Of a DNA stretch of 54,921 nt, positions 33,801 through 42,110 are shown in pieces; positions within the stretch are counted from its first letter, which is position 1, and every line of letters begins with the position of its first letter. Below the pieces are notes generated by a model. That model saw only the letters and a program-made list of their open reading frames with translations. It searched no databases and was not told the DNA's origin. The position numbers were made by a program, and so were the translations under genes. Source of the stretch: Methanogenium sp. MK-MG (GTDB lineage: Archaea; Halobacteriota; Methanomicrobia; Methanomicrobiales; Methanomicrobiaceae); the NCBI RefSeq assembly GCF_009914725.1, contig NZ_JAAAWJ010000006.1:1-54921 (forward strand). The letters run 5' to 3'.

Positions 33801-34578
33801 CATTAAAGGTATCCCCAGAGATGGTGTTGTTGGATGATGTCTGGTAGAAGTACACAGCATTTCCTTTCCAATCATTCACGGTATTATCTGATATGGTGCA
33901 ATTGACTGAATTCCGAACCAAGAACGCTCCTATAGTCCGACTGCCCATGCAGTTGACAATGGTATTATTTTCAATCACCACGTTTTTTAGGCCATTTACC
34001 ATTATAGCGCCATATTTACATTCAGCATTTCGGGCAACATTATTCCTTAAATTTACATCAGAACCAAGTCTAAAAAACCAGTTTACACTACCACCATCAA
34101 TGATATTGTTTTCGAATGTACAATTTGGAGATAATAATTCGACCCCAGCGGAGGCGGAAAGACCTTCAAAGACACAGTTCCGGATGATCGTATCCGGTGC
34201 AGGCCCAAATGTCCCAAGCCGGATACCGCATGGACTGTTAATTATTGTCAGCCCGTCAATGATTGTCCCGGTCCCGTCCTCATTGCTCCCGGATGGGACC
34301 TCAATAGATTCGCCATTTACCATATCTACAACTACCGGGCCGTCATCTTTGAGGGCCTGAATGGTAAGATGCGGTTTATGTATTGAAAACCATGAATAGG
34401 TGCCGGGCAAGATCATAATCGTATCACCCGGTGACGCGGCTGTGATGGCATCCCGGATAGTTTTGTAGTCAGCAGCATCTCCGTCGTCGTCAACGTAAAG
34501 AGTCGATGCCAGAACCGGCGTGCAGATGAAGGAGAGCAGAATAAGGGAGAATAATACGAGTAAATTCAGTTTTTTCAT
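30829..34578 (-). CDS. Giant exported protein: two NosD-like beta-helices, Ig-like, shared module, sulfite-oxidase-like domain, C-terminal GWNF module
   Basis: About 1249 residues from the ATG at 34578 (a GTG three codons earlier is also in frame). The signal peptide ends near VLA. Residues ~27-365 are a NosD-like parallel beta-helix and ~372-620 a second one; both start with (L/T)YVDDD and AxxGDTI and end in YNG/GNY-x-(D/G)Y repeats. Then a bacterial Ig-like (Big_2) domain (~632-715), a ~195-residue module shared with two neighbours (~721-915; GNWDMHQC), a sulfite-oxidase/molybdopterin-like fold (~918-1070; WSGMPLWLLCGW, WPLRLVG), and a C-terminal module (~1081-1249; GWNFVSTPK to DGTLAAIS). 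No transmembrane anchor is seen. It probably lies in the cell envelope. Function unknown. Confidence 0.8.
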   Translation of the reverse strand: MKKLNLLVLFSLILLSFICTPVLASTLYVDDDGDAADYKTIRDAITAASPGDTIMILPGTYSWFSIHKPHLTIQALKDDGPVVVDMVNGESIEVPSGSNEDGTGTIIDGLTIINSPCGIRLGTFGPAPDTIIRNCVFEGLSASAGVELLSPNCTFENNIIDGGSVNWFFRLGSDVNLRNNVARNAECKYGAIMVNGLKNVVIENNTIVNCMGSRTIGAFLVRNSVNCTISDNTVNDWKGNAVYFYQTSSNNTISGDTFNGDLEGNGFYFREAGEGNKIFLNSNVSGVTLHDGTTAPATTYWNSPEPVTYTYNGVEKTGCLGNFWSDYAGTDEDGDGVIDTAYELPDSLGTDNAPLMSAHPNYPLVLPHEPETLYVDDDSGADFQSIQAAVTAAYAGDTIVVKAGAYTENVLVDKQLTIRSEDGSDAVTVTATSPDAPVFDLNADGIIIEGFSVRGLTNEHVAGIEIVDFDDCEVRYNDCANCYNGIHIGNVVEETATGNIVEENYCHENTRRGISLRDQVTANLVYNNTCRDNDEDEICVKDTLHDNIIWANTFDGTVECLTDNIYHSPEEVTYTYGDTEYIGYVGNYYSGYTGEDAAGDGIGDTPMSYGTYKDEYPMMGEWNNNVIQKAGSVLTAISLTPATAELEEHEEWQFSASGIDQYEESMSDLTFTWTSSNETVGTANATGFFTAGAPGVTTLTATNNTVSGSAEITVISTEGLPSVHIIKYAGDGTTIAGEATVTTRWMERHLTVYGGENGTALHFQGPVFEGAWNDAHPGEAYNFWDPEESVNANPGKINEVVKGTSVRDLCDLAGGASEGNEIKFIATDGYRTSLSYSPIYEPQIRQGEAILAWWTEEKGDTPAYSDGPRLFFMADDGIFGNWDMHQCIEEQNWHYFEGMPAVAGISAAKVATIEILPEARTDWVLTLNGAISETIDRAAFEHGVVCANSKHKATWTDDDNLWSGMPLWLLCGWVDDGNSHGPFNDELAEAGYTVTVIDYGPDNVAGTDDDYSVELASADVAHNNNMIIANENNGKPLSESGDKPQWPLRLVGSDLTKGQMISSIDEIKLTNFPEPVVEGDMTLSLRDGWNFVSTPKNLAPGNNTVAIFGDVDSAGHSVYAYSPEESWQQMTGTDTISPLDGIWLYSNGTASVSFTFDTETLETPPVKRLTTGWNAVGFSDTTAAPAKDALISVKDHWAILLGFDSGTQAYTTSVINGAGNSHADTRDMQPGDGYWLFMRADGTLAAISA

Positions 34579-34608
34579 TTCAATCACTCAAAAAAAAGGA
34601 AAAAAGGG

Positions 34609-35793
34609 TTAGTTGGAGTGGTGATGCGTCACCACGAGCTTTACATAATCGGTTTCAAGGTGCGAATAATAATCATCCATACCATCTGATGACTGAGCAG
34701 CATTCTGCTTCACAAGCACGGTGACGTCACCATTAACGACATAATCGCTGATGCCTGAGGTGACGCTGGAGAGTGCCACGTAGCCAACGTTATTCTTCCA
34801 GATGTAGGTGGTGGCGTCCTGATCTGCTGAGCCGTTGTCATGGCTGCTGGTGCCGGTCCAGGTGAAGGCCAGCTTCTCGATGTTGGCTGTGTCCTCAGAG
34901 AGGTCGAAGACAAAGCGCTGTGCAGCGAATTTGCCGTCGTTCGCACTCACAGTTGTCTCGAATACGTTGTTAACCGTCGCAATCTTGGATGTATCAACCG
35001 TAGTGCTGCTCGGCTCGTTCACGGCTGGAGTTGCACCGACTTCGCCCTCATACGCAGACTCAACAGTGTCTCCGCCGGTGGCGAAGTCATAGCGGTGAGC
35101 TGGGAAGATCTTGATTGTGTCAACGGTCTGGACAGAGAGACCCTTTGCAGAGGGGTACTGGGTGCTGTAGAACTTCCAGTACCAGGATGGCAGTGATTCG
35201 TGCATATCCCAGTTGGTGAAGTTGTTCTCGGTTTCGTTGTAGAAGTAGAGTCTCATGCCCTTGCCCCAGTTAGGAGCAAAGCCGTCCACGGAGTCCCACC
35301 AGGTGAGAACCATGTCACCCTGGCAGGAGACCGGAGTGTAGACATTGTCGTAGCTGAAGTAGCGGTCCGCCTTCGGGTAGGTGGAGTCAGCGACCAGCAG
35401 TTCGGCGCCCGGACTCATATTATCAACCCTTACAAGGAGATCCTCTATGGAGGTGCCGTTGTGGGCGCCGTAGCTAACAAGGTTGACGCCTTCTTCGTCC
35501 TCGTCCCAGACGTTGTAGTCATTTGCATTGAGACCAGCGGCAATCCACTCGTCCTCAAAGACCGGGCCCTGCATGTAGATTTCACCGTTGCTCACAACAT
35601 GAGTAAAGTTATCTCTCATGTCCGTCCAGCTAATGGTTTCTGAGTCGTCAACAACTGAGTAGTTGTTGTCGCAGTACTTCGTTACGGTGACACTCTCTGT
35701 CCCCGCTGCCGCCGGGGCCACCAGCACTACGCAGATCACGCAGAGGCAGAAGAGCGCCGAAAGCCCGTATTTTAAAAATCCATCTTTTTTCAT
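34609..35793 (-). CDS. Exported protein with the shared GNWDMHE-type module and a C-terminal beta domain
   Basis: A 394-residue protein. The ATG at 35793 is chosen because GAGGT lies seven bases upstream and it opens MKKDGFLKYG with a signal peptide ending near PAAAG. Residues ~33-230 are the module shared with the two giant neighbours: QGPVFEDEW, YNVWDEDEE, GTSIEDLL, YDNVYTP, MVLTWW, GMRLYF and NWDMHE. Residues ~255-390 look like a beta-sandwich (RFVFDLSED, DYVKLVVT) and the chain ends HHHSN. There is no membrane anchor. As the smallest carrier it is probably closest to the ancestral unit. Ligand and function unknown. Confidence 0.75.
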   Translation of the reverse strand: MKKDGFLKYGLSALFCLCVICVVLVAPAAAGTESVTVTKYCDNNYSVVDDSETISWTDMRDNFTHVVSNGEIYMQGPVFEDEWIAAGLNANDYNVWDEDEEGVNLVSYGAHNGTSIEDLLVRVDNMSPGAELLVADSTYPKADRYFSYDNVYTPVSCQGDMVLTWWDSVDGFAPNWGKGMRLYFYNETENNFTNWDMHESLPSWYWKFYSTQYPSAKGLSVQTVDTIKIFPAHRYDFATGGDTVESAYEGEVGATPAVNEPSSTTVDTSKIATVNNVFETTVSANDGKFAAQRFVFDLSEDTANIEKLAFTWTGTSSHDNGSADQDATTYIWKNNVGYVALSSVTSGISDYVVNGDVTVLVKQNAAQSSDGMDDYYSHLETDYVKLVVTHHHSN

Positions 35794-36170
35794 TTTCATT
35801 ACCTCAGCCAGCATGCCAACCTCTGACTAATAGACCTTCAAGATATCAATATAAAACAATTTTGATTTTTTACACCCATTTGTCAACATAATTATATTAA
35901 TAAAATTGACCCCAAATACCAGATCAAAAAGCCAATCAGAGCGATTAAAATGCACAAATACAGAATATAACACCATTTACCGAGCAAAACGTAAAAATAA
36001 GCCACATTATCGATTTATCGGAAACATTTGACACACTGCCCCTTATACCAGGAAAGAGACCGGCAAACGCCACGAATATATTGTGCGCACAAAATAATTA
36101 TATTGCATTACATCAATAAAATATATATTTGTAACAAATATTGGCAGAGAAATTAAAAAAGAAAGATGAT
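35794..36170 (-). promoter_or_regulatory. AT-rich intergenic region with promoter for the mid-cluster surface gene
   Basis: This spacer of about 377 bases has no gene and is markedly AT-rich. On the minus strand a TATA-like TTTTATAT (about 35848-35857) lies ~60 bases before the start at 35793, giving a leader of about 30 bases. A T-tract downstream of the giant gene (complement of the A run near 36158) could end its transcript. So the cluster is probably more than one transcript. Confidence 0.45.
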
Positions 36171-39100
36171 TCAGGCCCCGATGGCCGCAAGTGTGCCATC
36201 AGCATCAACACGGAGCCAGTAGCCCCAACCCGGAGACATGACCGCACCGTCAGCAGGGCGGGCCGCCAGTTCATAGGCCTGTTTGTCTGCATCATAACCC
36301 ACCAGTGAAGACCAGTTGGTAAGACTGACAAGGGCATCCGTTGCCGGGGCGGAATCGATATCAGAGAAACCGATTGCATTCCAGCCGGCGGCAAGCGGTT
36401 TCATCGCCGGGATCTGTCGGGGATTGGAGTCATACGTCAGGTTGACGGATGCATCCGTATCGGAATAGACCCAGAGACCATCCAGAACCTGAATCCGGTC
36501 TGCTGAGTCAAGTGCCTTCCAGCCGTCTGCATCATAGATCAGGACAGAGTGGCCGGACGGGTCTGGCGAGGCAAAGACGGCCAGCGTGTCACTGCCGGAA
36601 GCAAGCCTCTTCGGGGTCGAGACAAAGTTCCAGCCGGACTTCAGGTCAAGCGTATCATCCTGAGGACCAGAGCCCCCACGCCTGATTACGGTCACAGACG
36701 TTACGAGGGAATTATTATCTTCATCCTCCTCACCCCCGCCGCTTACCACAGCAGTCAGTTCATACGTGCTCGCAGACGCAGGTTTCCAGACAAAGGTCAC
36801 CTCCGTTGCAGCACCGGGTTCAAGACTCCCCACCTCCGTTACTCCGATCTCCGTTCCTTCCGCAGAGAGTGAGAGCGTAAAGGAACCGGACACCTCACTG
36901 CCCCGGTTGGCCACACTCAGACCTATCGTATTGTTCTCCCCTGCAAAGACCTGGGCAGGCAGAATAAATGCTTCAGGCACGAGATCAGGCGTACGCGATA
37001 GTTCCACAACCACACTCTCAAAGACCGAGCCTCTCGGATATATCGAAAGCACCTCCTTGTTGTCACCGGAAATTTCCGCAACAGGCATAAACTCCATCAA
37101 TACCGATTCATTCTCTGCATCCAGATGCACCCTCGTATATCCAAGGGTATTCTCCAGACTGTTCTGGTAGCCGGTGGTCTTCTCCTCTGTCAGAGTGTAC
37201 ATCGGGCCTCCTCCGGTTGCTGCCACTACATACTGTATGCCATTGACCAGATACCGCTGGTATGAGTGGACATGCCCGTTGAAGACCGCATTCACACTGT
37301 TCTCCTCGAAAACAGGCCCCCACAGGTCGCGGAAATTTTCCCAGCCGCCGGGATGACGGGTGCCGGAACTGTATGGCGGGTGGTGGAAGGCCGCAAATTT
37401 CCAGGGGGCGGTGTTCGATGCAAGATCGTCTGTGAGCCATGCGGTCTGCTCGTCCATCTGTGAACCGGAAATACCACTTGAATCAAGCATGGCAAAGTGT
37501 GCATCACCACAGTCAAAGGAGTACCACTGAGGCATATCAAAGGCCTCATAGTAGGTGATTCCGTCATCAATCTCTTCATGATTACCGGTGATGGGGTAAA
37601 TGGTTGTGTTCGCAAGCATCGCCCCTCCGGCTGCAAAGAACCGGTCCCATTCCTCAGGGTTTTTCGGGTCACCCACGGTGTCGCCCACATGGAGCACAAA
37701 AGAGACATCCGTCTCCTCCTCTGCAATCCTGTCGGCAACAAGTTTGTGCCTCTCAAGCTGGGTAAAGGTCGGCAGCTGCTCCTGTGAATCACCATAGACG
37801 ATGAAATCAAAGGAACCCGACTCGGGGAAGGTTTTGAAGCTGTGATCCTCTGTCACATTCACCCCGGCCGTCACCTGGTAGTGGTAGGTCATCCCCGGCA
37901 TAAGACCGGTCAGGCGCACATGATGGAGCAGGGACTCCTCATCGCTGGACACACTCCGGCCATAGCCACGGGAGAAATAATCCGCCTCAATGGCATAGTC
38001 CACCTGTCCGGCCGCCGGTATATCGGTCTTCCAGCTGATGGTCGCTTCTGTTCCCGTTGTTTTGGTGATGTACGGCCCATGCACGATCTGCTCCCGCTGA
38101 AGGATTTCGTATTCACTGAGACATGCGACCAGGGGGTAGTAGTCATGATCAGTTTCAGAGGCATTGTAGACCATCTCGCCGACCCCGTCGCCGTCGGCAT
38201 CGGTCCCGGCATAGGAGTCAGAGTAGTAATTGCCAAGATAGCCGTAATGGAGGGTGCCATTGTAGATATAGTCAACCGGCCCCGGAGTGTTGGCGGTGTT
38301 GTTCGATGATTTATAGCTCGTCCAGCCTGCCTGATTTGCCGGAGCGTCCCCCAGGTGGTTCAGGTAGATGAAGTTATTGTCTGCCCGATCTGTCTGTAAA
38401 CCACATGACGTGCACTGGAGGCAGGTATTGTTGACAACGGTGTTTTCTGTGCTGGACTGGATCTTTATACCAACACGACTCCGTGTCACCCTGTTGTCAG
38501 AAACAAGATTGCCATTGGAGGAATCGTACAGTAAAATACCCGAATCGCCTCCTGATATGGAATTCCCGGAGATAACAGAGTCTCTAAGGGTGAAAAAAAA
38601 GCTTTCACCGCTGATCGTGTTATTGGATATGGTGAAATTCACACCACCATGCGTAGATATAGCTTTTGAGTTAATTGTGATGGTGTTTCCCTCAATCCTT
38701 AAATCAGAAGAACTACTCGTTCGTATTCCACCATCCTCATTACCTGATATACTACTCTTCACTACCCGGGTCCCGCAAGAACTCAGAATATATATCCCAT
38801 GCTTGCTGTTGGCAGTCATCTCAGACGCCCTGATCTCAGAGCCTGACGATTCCTTCACCAAAATGCCATAATGAGGGTTTTCCGACAGTATGCAATGCAC
38901 AAGTGTCGTATCCTCTGCCCCGTTCAGCTCAATACCATTGAGTGAGTTCTCAGATAACAGACAGCCATCGACCAGCGAGTTCCTGGTGTTATTCACCAGT
39001 ATGCCATTCAGGGAATTCGTATCCGCAGCACAGTCACTGAGAACAATATCCCCGGCAGCCTCCAGAGCAAGCCCGTTATAGTTGCGTGTGGATGTGATAT

Positions 39101-40619
39101 TGCTAATCCTGCAGTGCTGCACACCATTCACCAGGAGACCGGAACATCCGGTACTGGTTGCGCCTGTCACAGTAAAACCGTCAATCGTGACATTCCCGAC
39201 AGTCACCTCAATCGCACTCCTGCCCGAGTCTGCCGCGGCAACGGTCGCTCCTTCTTCTGACAGAAGAGAGAGACGCTTGTCAACCCTGACATTCTCGGTA
39301 TAGGTTCCCTCACGAACCATGATGGTGTCACCGGGGTTGGCGGCAATGATTGCCTCCTGAATGGAAGTGAAATCACCCGCACCACCAACATCGACAGTGA
39401 TGGTCTTTGGTTCGGGCAACGCCTCTCCCACCGTCACAGTCGCCTGTCCGGAAATCCCGCCTGAAGTTGCGGTAATTTCAGTCGTTCCCTCACTAAGCGC
39501 CGTGAAAATTCCTTTCACGTCCACGGTTCCGACAGATGTATTGGCACATGACCAGGTGACCGGAACACCCGTCATCAACTTCCCGTACTGATCCTTTGCA
39601 AGAGCAGTAAACTGCCGGGTCGTACCACTCACGAGGCTTGCCTCAGAGGGCAGAACCGTGATTGTAGTCAGGAGCGGCTGATTGGTCACGGCAATATAAT
39701 TCTTTTTTGTCCAGGACACCGAACCTTCCGCGTTCGTCACCGTCAGGGTGACCGTGTATGTACCGGATTTAGTGTACTCGTGCACAGGATTTTGATCGGT
39801 TGAGATAGCATTGTCACCAAAGTCCCAGTGCCACGCGGTGGGAACGTCAGCGGATGTCTCCGGGGTAAAAGCGACGGTAAAAGGGGCACAGCCAGAGGTC
39901 TGGTCTGCATCAAAAAATACCCTGAAGAGGGGAGCCGGGTCCTGAGATTGAATAATCACCCGGTTGACATATTTTACCGCATATCCGGTCGTTGCTGGAT
40001 ATTCATCATCCCCTGACACATAATAGTGCCAGTACTGTTCATCCATGCACTCATGCATGTCCCAGTTTCCAAAGACGTGCCATCCCCAGGGGTTGGTTGA
40101 GTTGTCAGCAAAGAAGATCAGGCGCATACCTTCCTTGTAACCCGGAGTATAACCCAGATCCGGCCGCCACCACGTGACAACCATCGGGCCCTGCCGGGGT
40201 TCGGGAGTGTAGACATTCTGGTATCCAAAACGTTTGGACATCCCATCATTGGCCATAATTCTGACCGTATCCTCAGAACTCATCCCGCCGACCAGTTCAC
40301 AGAGGTCTTTGACATCCGTGCCCTTCAGGGCACCATAGTCTTTCTCTTCGATATTTCCGGTCTCATTTTTATCCCATCTGACTATCCCTTCTTCATTACC
40401 CAGCGCAGGCCCTTCGTGGTAGTAATGCGTAATTCCATCACCCTGAATGGGCAGATTTTCTTCCATCCAGTGGTAGTCAACGGTTTTTGTCGCAATGAGA
40501 CTTCCATCAGCAGCCAGTTTACTGACAGTGACCTCGTTTGTCGGTGACCCCGCGGCCACCGGCGCGACCACAACACAGAGCAGCAGCAACAGACAGAACA
40601 AAACACCTGTCCCCTTCAT
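36171..40619 (-). CDS. Giant exported metallophosphatase: shared module, PKD, Ig-like, NosD beta-helix, purple-acid-phosphatase-like domain, CARDB-like, C-terminal GWNF module
   Basis: A 1482-residue protein. Signal peptide 1-23. The shared module spans 27-226 (FGNWDMHEC at ~184). PKD domain 230-313 (WHWDFGDN). Big_2 316-398. NosD-like beta-helix 405-832. An FN3-like purple-acid-phosphatase N-domain 845-932. A metallophosphatase core 936-1165 with all five motifs: GDSQ (D944), GDTVGD (D980), GNHE (N1013/H1014), HH (1079-1080) and GHVHSY (H1116, H1118). CARDB-like 1210-1312. The C-terminal module 1324-1482 matches that of the 30.8-kb gene and ends [15 protein letters not shown] precedes the ATG, and a TATA-like element lies about 100 bases upstream (TTTATATC near 40728). 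It likely acts outside the cell as a phosphoesterase. Substrate unknown. Confidence 0.85.
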   Translation of the reverse strand: MKGTGVLFCLLLLLCVVVAPVAAGSPTNEVTVSKLAADGSLIATKTVDYHWMEENLPIQGDGITHYYHEGPALGNEEGIVRWDKNETGNIEEKDYGALKGTDVKDLCELVGGMSSEDTVRIMANDGMSKRFGYQNVYTPEPRQGPMVVTWWRPDLGYTPGYKEGMRLIFFADNSTNPWGWHVFGNWDMHECMDEQYWHYYVSGDDEYPATTGYAVKYVNRVIIQSQDPAPLFRVFFDADQTSGCAPFTVAFTPETSADVPTAWHWDFGDNAISTDQNPVHEYTKSGTYTVTLTVTNAEGSVSWTKKNYIAVTNQPLLTTITVLPSEASLVSGTTRQFTALAKDQYGKLMTGVPVTWSCANTSVGTVDVKGIFTALSEGTTEITATSGGISGQATVTVGEALPEPKTITVDVGGAGDFTSIQEAIIAANPGDTIMVREGTYTENVRVDKRLSLLSEEGATVAAADSGRSAIEVTVGNVTIDGFTVTGATSTGCSGLLVNGVQHCRISNITSTRNYNGLALEAAGDIVLSDCAADTNSLNGILVNNTRNSLVDGCLLSENSLNGIELNGAEDTTLVHCILSENPHYGILVKESSGSEIRASEMTANSKHGIYILSSCGTRVVKSSISGNEDGGIRTSSSSDLRIEGNTITINSKAISTHGGVNFTISNNTISGESFFFTLRDSVISGNSISGGDSGILLYDSSNGNLVSDNRVTRSRVGIKIQSSTENTVVNNTCLQCTSCGLQTDRADNNFIYLNHLGDAPANQAGWTSYKSSNNTANTPGPVDYIYNGTLHYGYLGNYYSDSYAGTDADGDGVGEMVYNASETDHDYYPLVACLSEYEILQREQIVHGPYITKTTGTEATISWKTDIPAAGQVDYAIEADYFSRGYGRSVSSDEESLLHHVRLTGLMPGMTYHYQVTAGVNVTEDHSFKTFPESGSFDFIVYGDSQEQLPTFTQLERHKLVADRIAEEETDVSFVLHVGDTVGDPKNPEEWDRFFAAGGAMLANTTIYPITGNHEEIDDGITYYEAFDMPQWYSFDCGDAHFAMLDSSGISGSQMDEQTAWLTDDLASNTAPWKFAAFHHPPYSSGTRHPGGWENFRDLWGPVFEENSVNAVFNGHVHSYQRYLVNGIQYVVAATGGGPMYTLTEEKTTGYQNSLENTLGYTRVHLDAENESVLMEFMPVAEISGDNKEVLSIYPRGSVFESVVVELSRTPDLVPEAFILPAQVFAGENNTIGLSVANRGSEVSGSFTLSLSAEGTEIGVTEVGSLEPGAATEVTFVWKPASASTYELTAVVSGGGEEDEDNNSLVTSVTVIRRGGSGPQDDTLDLKSGWNFVSTPKRLASGSDTLAVFASPDPSGHSVLIYDADGWKALDSADRIQVLDGLWVYSDTDASVNLTYDSNPRQIPAMKPLAAGWNAIGFSDIDSAPATDALVSLTNWSSLVGYDADKQAYELAARPADGAVMSPGWGYWLRVDADGTLAAIGA

Positions 40620-41231
40620 ATCCAGTCACCTGACTCTGCAGAACATATCATTCTATTAATCGATTGTACAACATTCATCCCGTCTCATCCTGTATATGAT
40701 ATACTGAGGGAGTCTCTCAAAAACAGATATAAATTAGTTCTGATTTTTTTTGACATATTGTAAACAACTATAAATTAATCAGATCGATATCCGCAGGCAT
40801 GTGTAAATTTGATATAGGCCATTAGAGAGCCCCTGTCGGGATAAGATGAGCAAAAAGGAACTATAATGCGAAAAGAACGGACAAAGATCCCCGAATATAT
40901 AAAAAACGGATAATCATGCCAAAAATAGTAAAATGAACGGAATTAAATCAGATATCAATGATGCGCAGCCACATCGCCTCTGGTTCACCATAATCCCCAT
41001 ACCCCCGGAGTATCAGTCCTGCCGTAAAGAGAGGGAATTCATACAAAACCGGCAGCACCTGTCCGACCATAGGCAGCCGTGAAAATGAATCGCACAGAAA
41101 TCCGGGAAAAGAGCACAGAGAAAGAAAAAAAGAATGATTTCCTCCGGCGGGCATCAGTCATCCAGTCCACGGATACATCCTCTTTCTGCGAACTGTCCGA
41201 ACACACCCGGATTCATATCAAACTCCACATT
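40620..41231. other. 612-base intergenic region between surface cluster and SWIM gene
   Basis: No gene is confidently seen here. On the minus strand, TATA-like elements at about 40726-40736 and 40768-40778 could drive the giant metallophosphatase gene. A minus-strand frame at 40948-41154 (68 codons) ends with a moderately protein-like stretch (LRGYGDYGEPEAMW) and may be a remnant; I do not annotate it as a gene. Confidence 0.4.
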
Positions 41232-42110
41232 CTACCTGCCCTTCCCCATATCCGTAAGACCAAGGGCATACTTTCGTGCAACCGGATAAACCGGCTCAAG
41301 TTGCCCGGAGAGATCTTTCCCGCCAAGCGTAAACGGAGAACTTCCCAGCCGGCGTATCGCAGGAACAGATTCATCATAAAACCGGAACTCAAACGAATCA
41401 AGATCAGACCCCACCTTCCAGAAATTCCGGAGATAATCTTCCGGTGAGAATACCGTCTGTGCACGAACAGCATCTTTGCCCTCATCTTCAGCAGGAACAT
41501 CCGTACCTGCCGCCGCACCCCGCCTCTTTCTCAGTGCATCAAGCACCTCTTCACGCCCCATGCCGCGAAGACCGAACAGGAAGAACGGATTCTCATCAAA
41601 CCATTCTGCAAGGATATAATAGACCGCCGCAATATGCTTGCAGGGATTCGCCCAGTCCGGACAGGAGCAGCTTGTGGCAATATCATCATCTGACTGGGGG
41701 AACAAAGACAGGCCCACCGATGTAAATACCTCTTCAAGCTCCTCCGGCATCTCACCGGACAACAGTCGGGCCGCAATGATTGCCTGCCCCGCCATCCCGT
41801 CTATCACCGACTCCCATTCATCTGAATCATAATCCCTGAACGTGATCGTCACAGTATATGGAGTTCGCATGGATCCCCTGACTTTCGCCTCCACCACACC
41901 GTCCTGGTACCGAATCGATGTGACCGATCCGTTCCGGGCATACCTCTTGCCACGGGAGAGGCGGGGAGAGTCACCGATCTCTTCCAGTGCCCGGACAAAC
42001 CTCTGTGACCACCACATCTCACCAACCGCACCGCGCCTGCTCTTGAGAACCGGGGATCTTTTCAGGTAGACCCCGTTGCCGGAATCTGAAGTATTCTCCT
42101 TAGCTGCCAT
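41232..42110 (-). CDS. SWIM zinc-finger protein
   Basis: A 292-residue protein with the SWIM signature CSCPDWANPCKH near the middle (CxCx(n)CxH), a zinc-binding fold for DNA or protein contacts. Flanking sequence resembles proteins that partner with bacterial/archaeal SNF2 ATPases (VKGSMRTPYTV-like ahead of the finger). Its ATG shares one base with the stop of the SNF2 gene directly upstream, so the two are translationally coupled. It is expected to act with that helicase. The N-terminal region includes WWSQRFVRALE, frequently seen in this family. Confidence 0.88.
   Translation of the reverse strand: MAAKENTSDSGNGVYLKRSPVLKSRRGAVGEMWWSQRFVRALEEIGDSPRLSRGKRYARNGSVTSIRYQDGVVEAKVRGSMRTPYTVTITFRDYDSDEWESVIDGMAGQAIIAARLLSGEMPEELEEVFTSVGLSLFPQSDDDIATSCSCPDWANPCKHIAAVYYILAEWFDENPFFLFGLRGMGREEVLDALRKRRGAAAGTDVPAEDEGKDAVRAQTVFSPEDYLRNFWKVGSDLDSFEFRFYDESVPAIRRLGSSPFTLGGKDLSGQLEPVYPVARKYALGLTDMGKGR

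Noticed and set aside
40948-41154. 68-codon minus-strand frame downstream of the SWIM gene
   Set aside because: Only part is protein-like, with no ribosome binding site or recognised family; kept as a remark in the intergenic entry.
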